From assembly GCF_001638985.1 (NCBI RefSeq), contig NW_017265153.1, forward strand, positions 989,776 to 1,053,775: DNA of 64,000 bases. Direction: 5' to 3'. The translations under genes were made by a program, and so were the position numbers. Each line of letters begins with the position of its first letter. Within the stretch, counting starts at the first letter, position 1. The stretch comes from Phycomyces blakesleeanus NRRL 1555(-) (taxonomy: Eukaryota > Mucoromycota > Mucoromycetes > Mucorales > Phycomycetaceae). The notes below the pieces were generated by a model. That model searched no databases. It worked only from the letters and a program-made list of their open reading frames with translations, and had not been told where the DNA came from. Shown here piece after piece: positions 35,741 to 49,380 of this stretch.

Positions 35741-36520
35741 TTAGAATTGCATCATGCAATGAATAGGAGGAAGGGAATGATGGTTAAAGGAGCTTTCGAG
35801 ATAGGCCGGAGTTCCTGTTTGCATGGGCATGATAGGTGGCAAGGTGCGTGCTTGTGGGGGCTGGTCCAGTAGATCGAGTAAGGAAGTAGAGTTGGATGTG
35901 GAGAAGAAATTTGAGTTTGATAGAGATGATGTTGATGTTGATGTTGAGGATGAAGAAGTAAGAGGACGCGGGAGAGTAGAAGAGAATAAGCTGCATTCCA
36001 TAGGCACAGGCTTGGTTGATTGTGAATATGAGTATGATGAGTATGGCTGTAATGAGCGGGGTGAGAGAAGTGGAGAACTATCGGGTGTGTAGAGATAGTC
36101 AGCATCTGAGTCTGAGTGATGTGGTTCAAAGTGGGAGCTGGCTGTGGAGAGTGTAGGTGAAGGAGGGGTTGAATGTGCGGGGGTTGTGCAGGCAACAACA
36201 ACACTAGGTTGGTGGTGGTGTGTTGTTCTTTTGGGAACTGATCGGGCCAGTCTGCGTTCTTTGCGTTTGTTGGCTGCTGCATGAGTGCGGGCATGACGGG
36301 TGAGTTCATCAGATCGTGAGAAGCGTTTTTCACATCCAGCGTGAGTGCATTGATGTGGTTTCTCGCCAGTATGAGTCCGAATGTGGCGAGTTTGGTGCTC
36401 AAGACGGTAAAATGATTTGGGACACATTGGACACTTGTACGGTCTTGGAATTGACGGTTTTTCTGCAGGTTGATTTGAGCCAGACATACTCAATAAACAT
36501 GTGGCAGCTTGATAATCCAT
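35741..36520 (-). CDS. creA: CreA/Mig1-type C2H2 zinc-finger regulator
   Basis: This is a single exon of 259 aa, starting [14 protein letters not shown]. Two C2H2 fingers lie at about residues 27-80: [19 protein letters not shown] (C-x2-C-x12-H-x3-H), a TGEKPH linker, then [19 protein letters not shown] (C-x4-C). The finger helices RLEHQTRH and RSDELTRH are those of CreA/Mig1, which bind SYGGRG sites and repress genes for alternative carbon use when glucose is present. A basic stretch ([12 protein letters not shown]) follows as a likely nuclear signal. The rest is Ser/Thr/Pro-rich and disordered, ending in PPIHCMMQF. The length is short compared with ascomycete CreA (about 400 aa), so it may be one of several paralogues. 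A Krox/Egr-like role is a less likely alternative. Confidence 0.88.
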   Translation of the reverse strand: MDYQAATCLLSMSGSNQPAEKPSIPRPYKCPMCPKSFYRLEHQTRHIRTHTGEKPHQCTHAGCEKRFSRSDELTRHARTHAAANKRKERRLARSVPKRTTHHHQPSVVVACTTPAHSTPPSPTLSTASSHFEPHHSDSDADYLYTPDSSPLLSPRSLQPYSSYSYSQSTKPVPMECSLFSSTLPRPLTSSSSTSTSTSSLSNSNFFSTSNSTSLLDLLDQPPQARTLPPIMPMQTGTPAYLESSFNHHSLPPIHCMMQF

Positions 36521-36717
36521 TTTTTTTTCTTGTTGATTATTCTATTCGTCTGTATGTAGGTTTGTAGGTTTGTAGGTTTGAAATACTTCTTGTGAGCTTT
36601 TGATTAAGTGATATTTAAAAGAAGTGAGTAGGTAATAAGTAAGTAAGGAAGAAAGAAGAAGGGTCAAACGACGGTAAGATGAAATTTTTGTGAACTTTTG
36701 GAGGATTAGGATGGCCG

Positions 36718-36735
36718 GGTATTTATACCCCACTT
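36718..36735 (-). promoter_or_regulatory. TATA box with adjacent SYGGRG site upstream of creA-like gene
   Basis: On - the sequence is GTGGGGTATAAATACCC, about 200 bp before the ATG. TATAAATA is a good TATA box, and the directly abutting GTGGGG fits the SYGGRG consensus bound by CreA/Mig1 fingers. The transcription start is not known. Confidence 0.4.
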
Positions 36736-36790
36736 CCCAAAAAAAAACATATAAACTCCGCATTGATGGTAGCGATAGGGGGTGAGACAT

Positions 36791-38715
36791 GCCAGAATAA
36801 GAACAAAAGGAGAAAATCCAAAAAAAAAAAGGGGGGGGGAAGAGAGAGAGAAAAGGAAAATTTTATAGTGGTGGTTTTAGGGGTTGTTCTAAAGGCGGGT
36901 TTTTGGTGAATAGTAAAATATATATATATATATAATTTGATTTTCTAGCAAGGGACACACAATTCCTTATCTTTACCATCTCCCCCCTTTCCCTTATTCC
37001 TTTTTTCCCTCTCCTTCCCTCCCCTTGACTTTTCCCCTCTTTTTCTCTACCTATCTTCTCCATCTCTGTCTTTGTCTCTGTTTGCTTTCTTTTTTCCTTT
37101 TTTGATCCAGCATTTGATTATTGTTATTATTATTGGCTTGTGGGGTATCTTTAAATACAAAATAATAGTAAAAAATAATAATCGCGTGTTAACCAAAAAA
37201 AAAATAAAAAATATTGCTTCTTTTTTTCTTGACTATTATATATATATATATTAGTTTTTTAATTTTAATATAGAAAATGTCATTTATCAACAGTTTATAT
37301 TATATTTTATTTATATACATGGGTATCAACCTAAAGTACATCATCCCACTATAAGAATATTATATATTATATAAAAAGGTTCGTTTGCGGTGGTCATGGT
37401 GCTAATACATACATAACTACAAACATACACGAGCACTGACTACCTCAATTTTGAATAGAGAAAGAAAAACAAATTATAGACTTATATCCTGCATTAGATC
37501 TAATCAACTGCAGATTGATTCTCTCTTGCACGATATATTTATGATCAACATATATACATACATAGTGGTCCTTTGTTCAAATCTTATAATATTAATTAAT
37601 CTTAATACCAATTTTCTATGGGATTGATTTAGTGTTCAGAGGCTACTCACCCAAGTTTGAATGATACAAAAAAAAAATGAGAATAATATGAGCAGATAAA
37701 ATATTTCCTTTATTTTATTTTAACTTACTTGTAGTGGATCATGTCCTACCATTATATTTCACAAGACTGACGATATACATACAAATATACATAAATATAT
37801 ATATATATAATGAGTTCCGGGGATATTGGGTCTATCTTTCCATCACACGTGTCACCAAGCTTAAGCCAATCGAACATTTTGTATTTTATTTTACAAGTCT
37901 GGTTGTCAAAGTAACCAAAATGAAATGAAAGCTTCAAATCACAAAACCCAACCCACCCACTCACACACATACTACAAATCGTTATCCTAATCATAATCAT
38001 AAGAATTAACTGCGACATTTGAGGTGCCAGTGCATGCAATGGCTTTCTTGGGGTCATGTACATCTGTGGGATTTTGAGTTTTATTTTGGATTTAATCACA
38101 TCTACCAAAATAAAAGTCAAGTATACTCTATAGTCGAGTAAAGAACATATGTCACAGCATAACCCCTCGAAACTCAATCATCCAAGTTATATCTGGGGAA
38201 ACACACCTGTTCTGAAAATGGAATTTAAGATTTTCCAACTAGCTTGGCACAAATTCAATAGTCGCAAATCCAGCCTTTTAATTGCAAAAAAAAAGAAGGT
38301 CTGATGCAATAAAATCAAATCACTATGGATATAAATATTTAATTGATATTTGGAATATATTCAAATCCAAAATAATAATAATAGCAATAATAAGAACAGA
38401 ACACAGGTATGTCAGCTTATATAGAGCGTTCAACACTCTTGGTTTCCCATGAGTTCCAAGCTCAAGAAGGGGCGTTATTCTCTGTACATAGTCCTCACTG
38501 TCTTGTAAGTCTGTCGGATATTGTAGGTTTCCTCACACGGCGTACACGGGTAATTTACCCACGCGGTGCATCATCGACCATCAGGCTGATCGAATTTACT
38601 ATTGATAGATATAATATCTAATTATATAAAGACACACAGACATACACACATTAAGGTTTTTTTTTAATTTTTTTTTAATTTTATCATTCATTCATGCACT
38701 CACACACATTATATA
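36791..38715. other. AT-rich intergenic DNA
   Basis: A purine-rich A10-G9 tract (36820-36840), (TA)n runs and short poly-T/A runs are present. No gene is supported. Confidence 0.5.
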
Positions 38716-38937
38716 CTACATACATGTATGCTGTACACTGCCCGTAAAGTTTTCAAAGCAAAAAAGTAACAATAGATTACATTTAACCACCAATATTGTA
38801 GCCAACCAAGAATGTGGATTTAACGTAAAAGTGATGGCATTTTGTTCGGCAATTCTAAGCAGCATATCTTTCAAGATAATCGGCAATTTCATTCTTGTAT
38901 CTCTCAAACCCTTTGGTCTTGTCGTCATTTGCCCCAA
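38716..38937 (-). pseudogene. Fragment of the same multi-copy fungal family
   Basis: The - frame reads KGLRDTRMKLPIILKDMLLR before degenerating into unrelated sequence. The RMKLPxxLKDML core parallels RMKFPRTLKYMFF in the copies at 228-557 and 23677-23925. It looks like a third, more diverged remnant of that family. It is too short to assign a function. Confidence 0.35.
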
Positions 38938-40369
38938 TATCTAAACCACCCCCACAAACAACAGCTCAACATTTGCTGACATTAATATACCCTGTGTTCT
39001 CTTACCCACCTTCTTCATCCTTTTCATTACCTCAATCGCAGAGTCTTTCTTTTCTTTCATTATATTTCGAACGCTCGAACCAAACTCTGCACTGCACTCT
39101 TCTCCTTGTTATATACTTACATGTCTCTCAGCGCCCGGACATTTGTGCCATAAAAGTATCGTATTGATAAACAACCCCAAAGGAAAGAACCCAATAATAG
39201 CTTGTTAGGCAATGTTATTATTATTATGTAAAAGCCATTCGATTGATTTAATAATTTACAAAATTTACCTATACATTTTGTAAGTAAATCTGACATTTCC
39301 AGTAAACCTATACATGCACATAAAATAATAATAGTGATAGCAATTCACAATCTAATCAATCCAAATTTACTAATATATACATATATTATAATTGATTGAA
39401 AAGTTCTGACTTTTAGAAGGGGAGGAAGAGGCATACGAGAGGCAACGTTAGTACTTGATTCAGAGAGGAGTTCTGGGAATCTAAAGGAGAAACACGCTCA
39501 TAATAAACAGCACTGAATATATGTATATGCTCACCAATACAGAATAGCTTACATAAACTACCTGCAACGACAATTGACTAGTTTTTAAAGATATATTTTA
39601 CATATTTTTTTTTCAACTATTGAAACATTGAAACATTGAAACATGGATATATAATCATTTATTACCAATTAACCTCCTCTCCCAACATACCCTCCCTTTT
39701 CTCTTTCTCTCTTTGTCTTTGTAGATAGAATACGAATATAAAATAATATAAAATAATAAATCACCCCACTATTAACCCTTGAATGCAAATGAGTCAAATA
39801 GACCAGGCAGCCTTGCAACTTTTTTTTTTCGAATGCTTTCACATGAAAAATCAATTATGACCAGTTTCCTCTCCTTGAACGTATCCGCAGCGATCTCCTT
39901 GTTCTTTCTTTTTCTTTTTTTGTTTATTTCTTATAGATAGCATCTTCTACCGTACCACACACGTGAATATGGCAACATCCAGTCTCTTCCGTCTTCCGAT
40001 ATAACTATCGATTCCATTTTATTTTATTTATAAACATTAGAGACATTTGTAATTTGATATTACGAATTACCAAAGCACTTTGTTTGTTGGGTATATATTT
40101 TGTATCTATAAATGTATGTATATGTACATATATCAGATAGACATATACATGATTTTTAATATTAATTTTAAATTGAAACACATTTTTCTTATGTTCTTCT
40201 TTAGAATCAAAATAAGCCACCTTATACTTGTCTTCTTTGCTCTCTCACTTTTCTTTCTTTCTTTTCTCTCCCCCCCCCAAAATTTCCACAATGACTGGCA
40301 TTATTACAACAGTCACGTCATATTATCGCACCTAGTCAAGATGTCTTAAGTTGTAAGCTTATTCACAAA
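38938..40369. other. AT-rich intergenic DNA upstream of RRP43
   Basis: No supported gene. A triple ATTGAAAC direct repeat occurs at about 39619-39642. Confidence 0.45.
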
Positions 40370-41660
40370 ATGACCACCACAAAGAACTTTGAGATCTTTA
40401 GTCGCATCCAACCCAATGAATACATTGGACGATTCCTAGACCAGAATATCAGACCAGATGGAAGATTGCTTGATCAGTTCAGACCCACATTCGTCACTGC
40501 AGGAACTGTAGCTACAGCCAACGCCAGTGCTATGGTTAGATTGGGTGGCACTACTGTAGTTTGTGGTATTAAAGCAGAAGTATGCGAGCCCAAAGTCGAC
40601 ACACCAGACCAGGGATATCTTGGTAAAAAAAAACAACAACAACAATAACGAATATTTATAAAACTATACGCGCACATACATACATAAACAATAGTAATAA
40701 TATCAATATTATAGAAAAGAAGATAAAGACGTGTGTTTCTACAACCTTTTTTTTTTATTAAAAAAAAAAAGAGATAGTAATACTAATCATATTCGTAACT
40801 ATAATATTTCGGATTCTTTTTTTTTTCTTTCTTTTTAATTAGTACCCAATGTCGAATTGTCTCCAATGTGTTCATCCCAATTTCGCCCTGGACCTCCTTC
40901 AGCAAAGGCACAAGCTGTTTCAGAATTCATCCATCAATTATTAAAAAAGTAAAAGTAAAAGTAAAAGTTTTTTTTTTAAAAAAAAAAAATGTAGAAAATC
41001 AAGTCAAGTCAAGTCAAGTCAAGTTAAAGCCAAGCAAGACTAGTCAGATCAAATTATATTTGACCATCTAACTAATTGATTTTTTTTCTCTTTTTCAATT
41101 TGATAGATCAAATGTTGTACCTCTTGAGAGTCTGTGCATTGAATCCGGAAAGGCAGTGTGGGTACTATATGCTGATATTGTATGCTTAAACTATGACGGA
41201 AATATTATCGATGCTAGTCTTTTAGCTCTTGTAACTGCCCTAAAGAACCGTAAGTAACAATCATATATAAATGTTGAATGATTTTTCTATTTATTAATTT
41301 ATTATTTTTTTTTTTAAAAAAAAAGTTTCTTTGCCAAAGGCCGAGGTTTCTCCTCTGTTGGCTGTCGAGGCTGATCCTAGTGAAACCGTCCAACCTTTCC
41401 TTCTCACAAATTTCCCTGTCGCATCTACTTTCTGCATTTTCAACCAACCCAATGTACTTATTGCCGATCCAAATGATACAGAAGAGTCACTGGCCAAAGA
41501 GACTGTGACGGTAGTAATGGATACAAATGGTGAAATCTGTCGTGTGTACAAAAATGGAGGCACAACAGTAGGATCGGATGTCCTACGTGCCTGCTTTGGA
41601 CATTGTAAGAAGCGAACCCAACAAATCAAACAAGTGATAGAAGATGCTCTCAACCAATAA
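40370..41660 (+). CDS. rrp43: Exosome core subunit RRP43 (EXOSC8)
   Basis: Four exons, 40370-40622, 40843-40948, 41107-41249 and 41326-41660, give 278 aa, matching RRP43. The N-terminal part has QPNEYIGRFLDQNIRPDGR followed by the RNase PH-fold strand ASAMVRLGGTTVVCGIKAEV. VPNVELSPMCS, ESLCIESGKAVWVLYADI, the YDGNIIDASLLA helix and VMDTNGEICRVYKNGG complete the RNase PH domain. It is one of six PH-like subunits of the nine-subunit exosome ring that guides RNA to Rrp44/Rrp6 for 3'-5' decay. In eukaryotes these subunits are catalytically inactive. Introns 1 and 3 contain long T-A tracts. The acceptor of intron 3 is an A-rich TTTAAAAAAAAAG, which is unusual, but phase and homology require it. 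Confidence 0.93.
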
Positions 41661-43257
41661 TAAATCATCCTCAATCATTCTTTCAATCATACAATATATA
41701 AATATGTATGAATGTATATTAGATAGATAGAGAGATAGATAAAGTGATAGACATATGTGTATTGTAGTAGATACATGGGTGTAATGTGATACAAGAGGTA
41801 TCTGCTTTGATAGACTTTTTATATATATATTCACACTTTTTCTTATTGATATAGCCCACAAGGGAGATATTGGCTTATTTTGGAAAATATAGTATGCAAA
41901 AGATAAGCACAAAATAAACCTTGTTTCGTTTCCTTGGTCCCCATGGTGAATTGGAGGATTTGTGGACCTTGTAGATACATAAATACATATACACACAAAA
42001 ACTATAATGAATATCTATATATATAAATAAATAAATATTCTGTAAAATACTGTAGTAACACGATTAACATTTTGCTACCCGCATTCAACCCATTAAGTTT
42101 CTTAATATTTTATATATATAAATATTATTTTAAATTGTAAATGTTAACAGATCATAGTAAAAATTATATAAATTATATATAAAAGAAGGGTTTTCTTCTC
42201 CCCCTAAATTTAATTGAAAATACTACTTGATTGATGATTTATTAAACAGGCCACTTCATTTCGCACGATCGTTGCATAAAACCAAAATATATGTATCGAA
42301 CGAGACTTTTTTTGTTTTGTTATATTTTATTATATTTTCTCAGTCAAAAGACCCCGCCCATTTCCTCCCCCACTTTTCATAGAATAACAGTGTGAGTCTG
42401 GCCTTCACACTATCTTATCAATATTAAGGACATATATAGTTATTATCATCGTTGTTATTTGATTCAATCTCACGATAGAGTTTAAATTGACCAGATGCTT
42501 CTTACTCTATCAGCAATCTTTAAAAATAAAATAAAGAGACTTTCCTTGGTAGTAAAAAAATTCCTATTAAATATCATTATCATCTTTACTGATGTTAACT
42601 AAAGGTGATATTACTGTAGCTATTGAATTAGAGTGCTATAAATATGTAAAGTATATGCGTTTCCTTTACAATACTATTTATATATTTGTGTGTGTGTGTG
42701 TGTGTCTGTAAACCCGTTTATCTGATGGATCTTACCGATATTCAATAAATCAGCAATATTACGGGGGCGGCGTTTCCTAGTGGGGCACGACGCTTCTATA
42801 CAACCAGCCTAATGAATTGTGACTATCGGTCTGGACTGGTGTCTATCTGATACTTCAGGGCAAAATGGTCTGCCTTGAAAAAAAAACACAATATATTCAT
42901 TGTATGCATTAGCTTTACTACTCTGTGTTTATATCTCTCTCTACAGGCACCTAACTCTAATTCTTTTAAGAGTTCCAGCCTGTCTGGGAAATTTAATAAT
43001 AAAATTCTATCTCATGCAAAAATCAAATCCTGTATATTCAATTAGTAGCCCTGAATTCAGACTTGACAATAAAGACATAATATTTAAGCACAAATACACT
43101 ATATCAATGGCCAGTTATGCAGGACAGTATGAATTGTCATTAAAGTGTGTAGAAATCTTGTTGGATATTCTACTATTTATTATCCTTACACGTATCTTGC
43201 CTTTTGCTTTCTTTCATCTACTTATATTTCCAGAGTATGACAGCATCAACTGGTAAG
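41661..43257. other. AT-rich intergenic DNA
   Basis: No convincing gene. A (GT)n tract occurs at about 42688-42704. The open frame at 42900-43256 is hydrophobic and low-complexity, without a recognisable family. Confidence 0.45.
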
Positions 43258-44640
43258 TAATCCACACCAACTCTTTTTTTTTGCAAAAAAAAAGTATACG
43301 AATATTCTGTATCTTTAGGGACCAGATATAATTATCCCACGCCGGCAAAAAAGTCACGATTTGTGGTCCGGTAGAATCAAAACGGCATCTCCTACCAGAA
43401 AATGTTGTGCCTCATCAGGAAACGTTGTCCTCCTAAAATTAACGTACAAGGTTAGTATAATTAGTTTTAAATATAAGTATACAAATAACAATGGTTTTTT
43501 ATAGCCTTCAAAATCAATTGCAAGCTTCACAAATCGAAATCCACTTTATGCGGGTTTGTAAACAACAACATACATCATAAAGAACTCACCGTTGCTTGGT
43601 TCGAAATCTATACCAATTATGAAGATGCTATGGATGGTTTGTTGAGAAACTTCAAGCAAGCATACAAGAAGTGCATAAAAATGAAATACAAGTCAACGAA
43701 AATCCCGGATTCGAGCCCCTTGGTTATTCAATCCGAATAGCAAAAGCCGGCTTTTAAGAATATAGCGAGAGTTTTAGATGAGATTATTAACAGTACGGCA
43801 GAAAAATTCATATTACGATTGAAAGTGATAGTCAAAGTATAGTATTAGCGAAACATTTTACTCAAAAAATGTACTTATCAAGAACACTTCAAATACGTAC
43901 ACCTCTTGTATCTGATGCTGGTACTGACACTCATTCGCTATCTATCAATGCGTCTGCGTCTGCGTCTTCGTCTTCGTCCTCAGTTGAAGAAACATTGAGA
44001 TATACATGAAAACATGCAAAGCAAAAGCCAAAACGCATTGGTATGACTTACAGAGTCAAATTTATCAAGTTTTAGCAAATAATGCTATTATTCTGCTGAA
44101 GAAGGGACATGTATGTCTAGAACTTATAAAGCATGTCGGTACTGAGTACCTCCTGCTTAATATTAGAGCTAAAGCAATCGACAAAGGTGTCATTGTTGAC
44201 AGTAAATCTAATTACCTTGACATCAATAAACATCTCGCGTGGTTAAATCGTAAAGATGAAAGCACAACAATATTCCATCTAGATGCAGCCATAGTCACGA
44301 TCCCACACAAAGCCCAGACTATCACTTTGGGATATATAGAAGTGAAGCTATCAGATTTCCAAGTCAATCCGGAGTTGGAATTTTTGGACCTGATTCGTTT
44401 GGAAACATTTGCTCGCCATTTCATGCAATATCAGAAGGCTATTCCTCTTGTTTGAGAATCAAATGAAGACTTATTACAAAAAATTAAGAGTACCTGAGGA
44501 AGAAGACCATTCTTCATCAATTGACTCAATTAACCCAAAACGTCGCAAACAAAACAGTACCCTAGTTCTCTTTGATATGATGTTTCTTGCCCACCTTCCT
44601 ATTCCCCATCCCAGCCTATAGCCCAATATCATATATATGT
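43258..44640 (+). pseudogene. Decayed gene of unknown family
   Basis: Several + frames follow one another with stops between them. The first is VNNNIHHKELTVAWFEIY to a stop near 43739. A Ser/Ala microsatellite (TCTGCGTCTTCG) follows at 43950-43980. A 149-codon frame at about 44006-44455 has KTHWYDLQSQIYQVLANNA, then HVGTEYLLLNIRAK, then HLDAAIVTIPHK and GYIEVKLSDFQV. After its stop, a different frame continues to about 44620. The amino-acid composition is protein-like, so this was probably a real gene now broken. A gene with unrecognised introns is the alternative. No domain is recognised. Confidence 0.4.
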
Positions 44641-45263
44641 CCTTCACTTTCATTTAAAGACCTCTAAGCTGATTTCATTCCTAGTCTGGATAGAATAATC
44701 AGCAGCAAGAGGAGACGTGTGTCTGGTATTCTTCATGACAACAGGGTCCAAAAAGTGGTCATGTAAATGGGCCGCATATTCCAAGATATGACCCTTTGTA
44801 GTACTACTGCAGCTCTTGAATACCATTATCCTATGCCTTTTGCCTTTTTTTTTAAAAAAAGGGCCAGCTAATCTTGAAAAACGTCAGTTGGCATCGGAGG
44901 CAATATATTTTTCATTTATTTATATTGTTGGATTTTATTATTATAATAAAAAAATGTTAAATTGAAACAAAAAATATAGAATCTTAAATCAGTATATAAT
45001 ATTAGAGTTCGTCTGTCAAATTACAATAAATCATATATAAATATAAATATTGTTATCTTATTATTTTAAATACTTATTTTTAATTTATATGCCTATATCT
45101 AAATGATATTATTGATAAAGCCTCGGATCGATAGGGGGTTCTTTTGTTCTTTTGTTCTTATTCTTCTTTTGTAGGCTTATCTACAATAAAGACAGAATGT
45201 CTTGCTCTTATATGTAAATATACAAGTAATTAATTATTATTATATACATGTGTGTGTGGTTGA
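44641..45263. other. AT-rich spacer before the CLASP 3' end
   Basis: A T9-A7 palindrome lies near 44845-44862. No gene is seen. Confidence 0.4.
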
Positions 45264-48200
45264 TTAGACATTGGCCGACGAAGATAAGGCCTGGGGGTTC
45301 TGGTGGGTCGATCGAGTGATGTAATGTTGAAGGACCCTTAGCTGATCTAGCCGGAGACTACCAAAATATCTCTTCAAACACCCATCTCCCAACACACGAT
45401 GAATACCAACTATGGCCTCTACACAAGATCGTCGTACAAATACATCTGAGTGGTTGTAACCCTGAGAATTAAAATAATATAATATAAAATATGTTAATAA
45501 AAATAAAATAAAAAAAAAGAACAATACAACACAACCCAGAGACAGACATAATCATTCCTGAATATTTACCCGTAATAAGATATCTGATCCTCCTATTGCT
45601 AGCAAATCCTCAACATATTCACTTGACACCTTGGGTGTTAGTTTACCAAGTCGTAAGAACAATGACGATAGTCCAATGCGCTGAGATTCAGTTGCAACCG
45701 AATTATCTTGATTGTTGGGTTGGATCCGGTCCCCCAACAATCCCCACAAGATACTCAGCCCAATCTCTGGGTTGAATACACAAAACAAGGTGTCCAAAGT
45801 ATCATCAACAGCAGAGGCAATCTAGATAATAATAATTAAAAATTAATATTTATACTTTTTTTTTCATATCCTATATTAATATTAAACCAATAATACTTGC
45901 CTCGCTTTGAGTGTCTAACTTGGTGTCCAAAACTATTTTTGCAAGTCGATAAACCAAAGACCTCTCTAGTGACTCTTCACGCTGTTCTACTCGGTCATGT
46001 TCTCTCAATAGATTAGCCCGAGAAACCAAAATCAACTTTATCAAAATAATCGCCTCTTTTTTAGCTTTCGTGCTCCCATTAGTTTCCAAAAACACCAAAA
46101 CCGAGTTGACCAATTCCACAATCTCCCCATCCGTAATGTCCCTGCTCCTGTCTGGCTCCCTGTCGGTGTTCATGCTCATGTCCGTGTTCGTGTTCGTGTT
46201 GCTGGTGGTGGTCGCGGTTGTGGTGTTGTACGTTTCACGCGACAAACGTTGTAATTTGACAAAAAATGCCGCGTTGAGATCGTCAGATTGGTTGATGCGT
46301 ACAATAGCATCTTTTGGGAATACAAAACGATCAGGTGTCATTGGAATTGGAGCCGCAATCGGAGGAGATGGGGACAACAGACAAAGTTCTTCTAATGGTT
46401 CTTTTTGAGCGGGGAGTTGAGCACGTGTAGATGGTGTGGTAACCAAGGTGTCTAATTCGGTTCCAAACAAGGAGTGTGGAAGGTCGGGCAGTTGAAGATC
46501 ATCCTCGATAATTGCTTGGAAACTGGTCAGTGCAGGTGACTGATTATAAACAAATTATTAATTATTATTGTTACTATTGTTAATTAATTCACATGCCAAT
46601 TTTGATACCAATACATTAATCTTTCTTTCTTCTTCTTCTTTTCCTTTCACAAAGCACATGCCTTTTAAACAATATTATATATATATATATATATATAAAT
46701 TCCTTTTTATATTACCTGTTTGAATCCAAGCATCATTTTGGAAATATCGACTGTCATTCCTGTACTTCCTTCCGCATCTGCAGTCTCATCCCACATTTGA
46801 TGTAATTGGTCTTGCATATTATGTTGCTCGGGTGAAAATCGATCACCATCAAGTATAGGACTTGTATTAGTCACCAACGAAGACGGTGGTGTATTGGGTC
46901 GTGAATAGAATCCATTCTGAACAAGATCCACAACAACCCCTCCCTGACCTCGAGACACCTGCTCAAATGCTCTCTGATTTGCCAATTTCAACCGTCCCAC
47001 AAGAACTATCAGGGGTTCGTACACAAATGGCTTGTCTTTCATTCTCTCAACCAAAGGAAAGAGCACCTCAAGACTACTGACCACATTTGCAGTCTCTTCA
47101 AACCACTGGTGCGCCAAAACTATGTCTTCTTCACCACCATAACAATTACCATTCCCAAGACTTGACTTTAGCCACCTTGCTCCTTCACAGAGTATATCCG
47201 GATCTTCATCTCCCAATCCAACATGGTCTCTCACAAGTTCATCCAGCCACTCTAGCAAACCTCGTGTCAGATCTCCTTTTGCGTTCTCTATCGGCTGTCT
47301 TCCTCGCGGCGGGACTGTGCATACCGCCTCTCGAAGGATATCAATCAAGATTGGGACCAATTGAGGTTCTCTTTGCTTCAGCAGAGCCTTCAATCTCTGG
47401 AGCCCTTTGCTGTACATCCTGGCCACCCGGAGTTCGTGGGTAGCAATACTACCGTGGTATGATGCCGCTACCTGGCTTGCCTTGATCAAGGTAGGTCCAT
47501 AGTGATGCACCGACAAGACCCGGACAAATATATTTGCCAGGCTTTCCCAGCTCATCAAGGTTTCGTAGAGTTGGATGTCCTTTGTGGGTTGTGTGATGTA
47601 ATTGATAAGAATGGGTAAAAGCTCAACCTGCAAAGGTACATCTGCCGGTAGCCTATTACATTTTGGCTGCTGCTGGGCCTTTTGCAATCGGGTCGTTAGC
47701 AAGCGTAATGATCTGCAGTTAGCTCCAGTGTCATCGCTTTGTAGTCCCCTCAGCAACGAAAACGAATCAGCAGAAGGTGAAGTTAAAGGTAAAGGTAAAG
47801 AAGAAGAAGAAAAGGAAGAAGAAGAAGAGGGGGAAGGGGAGCTAGAAGGCGAAGGTAATGGAGAATTGTTTGGGAGTGATTTGGATGGTAAAGGTGACAT
47901 GAGAGAAATTAGAGGCGTTTTGGTTAGTGGCACTGTTCTTGGCCGTCTGAAAGGTAAATTAGGTTGTGAAGGTTGGTCTGGTAAAGGTCTTTTCCGCGAT
48001 ATGGTAGGTGTGGATGTACTAGGCGAAGGCATGCTGTTCTGTCGAATTAGTGTACTTCTTCGTCTTATTATCTGTGAGTTTGATTGGATCGAGGTGCGAG
48101 GGGAAGGTGCTGTGACTGCATTTATGGTTGTTGATAGACGAGATTGACGTGGAGGCATTCCTGACACACGTAAACGAGGGGGCATGGGCATTGACACTCT

Positions 48201-49380
48201 ACTGTTGCACAGTGGTGAATCTGGAATACCATCAATTCGGTGTTTTTCTAGTTGTTTTCGGGTTGTTGGATCCAGTGAAAGCATAATTCTTTCAATATAA
48301 ACGACCGAGTTGATATTAAAGGAATGCCAGGAACTTCATAAGTAACAACATCGATCATAATAATAATATTGTGCCCACAAATCTAAAATATTCTTATACA
48401 TATTTGTATGCATATTTATTTGTTTGTTTATTTATTTACCTTTCTGCTCTTGGTGGCCATAGTGAATAAAATACCCAGTATGTCTGTCGACAGACTTCTC
48501 TCACAAATGGAGTCGCGTCAAATAGACCTTTCTTGAGTATCTGTTCGACAAGATCATGACTTCCGGATCGTTCCATGGCTGCCTTTGTGTTTTCGTTCTT
48601 TCCGTGAGTCTCTAGTACTGTCTTGAGATATACCGAGGCGAAATGTCGCAATTGATTGTTCTTTTCTCCTGCGGCAGACATCAGTAGTTGGATGGTCTTG
48701 GAGTAAAATGGCGTATTAGATAAGAATGTATTGGTGACTTGGATGGTTTGGGAGGCAATTATTTTCTTGCTTTGGCTGCTGCATCGAAGAAGGTTTGAGA
48801 ATATGATGTCAAATGTATAGGAGTCTAGGTGACGCCCCGCAAAAATACCAATGTCTGTAATTAAAGCAAGAGCTTTGAGAGCAAGAGAAGTACGTAAACT
48901 GTGCAACTGTAGATATATATATAGATATCAGATGTATATTTTATATATAATTCATGTGCATAAAATTCAATCAATCGATCAATCAATCGAAGGAATAAAG
49001 TGCGAGTATTAGACCAGGTAATAAACTTACAACTACAACAATCCCATCAGTAAGATCATGAATGCCTTGAGAAAGTCTTTTGTAATATAATGTAGATGCA
49101 TCAGATCTAATGATGGCTCTCATCCGTACAAGAGCCTTTTCTCTTTCTTCCCAATCGGATTCAGATTCTTTCTTATTCTCGAGTACTTTAAACAGAGTCG
49201 CAAATTCTTTCTCAAGATCCTTCAGAGAGGAGATCTATAGTTAAAAACCAATGTATATATAGATATAGATATAGATGTATAAAAGAAAGGTTGTTAATAA
49301 GTACAATTCTTAAAAGATATATATATATATATATATGTATTATTTACATTGGGAGAAACAAGGGTATCCATGGTGGCCAT
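45264..49380 (-). CDS. CLASP / Stu1 / Cls1 microtubule-stabilising protein
   Basis: Seven exons on - keep phase: 49380-49348, 49234-49031, 48906-48440, 48288-46716, 46539-45901, 45821-45570 and 45461-45264, giving 1121 aa. The N-terminal 240 residues match the CLASP_N/TOG2 region: SDWEEREKALVRMRAII, LRTSLALKALALITDIG, LLRCSSQSKKIIASQT, then VREVCRQTYWVFYSLWP. A Ser/Pro/Arg-rich linker of about 150 residues (SPLPSPSSSPSPSSSSS) gives microtubule affinity in this family. The C-terminal third is a further TOG/HEAT region ending GYNHSDVFVRRSCVEAIVGIH. CLASPs promote microtubule rescue and spindle stability. The intron between exons 5 and 6 uses a GC donor (GCAAGTAT on -, 45900). The start was chosen at MATMDTLVSPN, and the adjacent Met four codons on is equally possible. 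Confidence 0.93.

Noticed and set aside
43590..43625. tRNA B-box-like GGTTCGAAATC
   Set aside because: No A box or cloverleaf fits around it, and the bases belong to the decayed coding sequence (TVAWFEIY).
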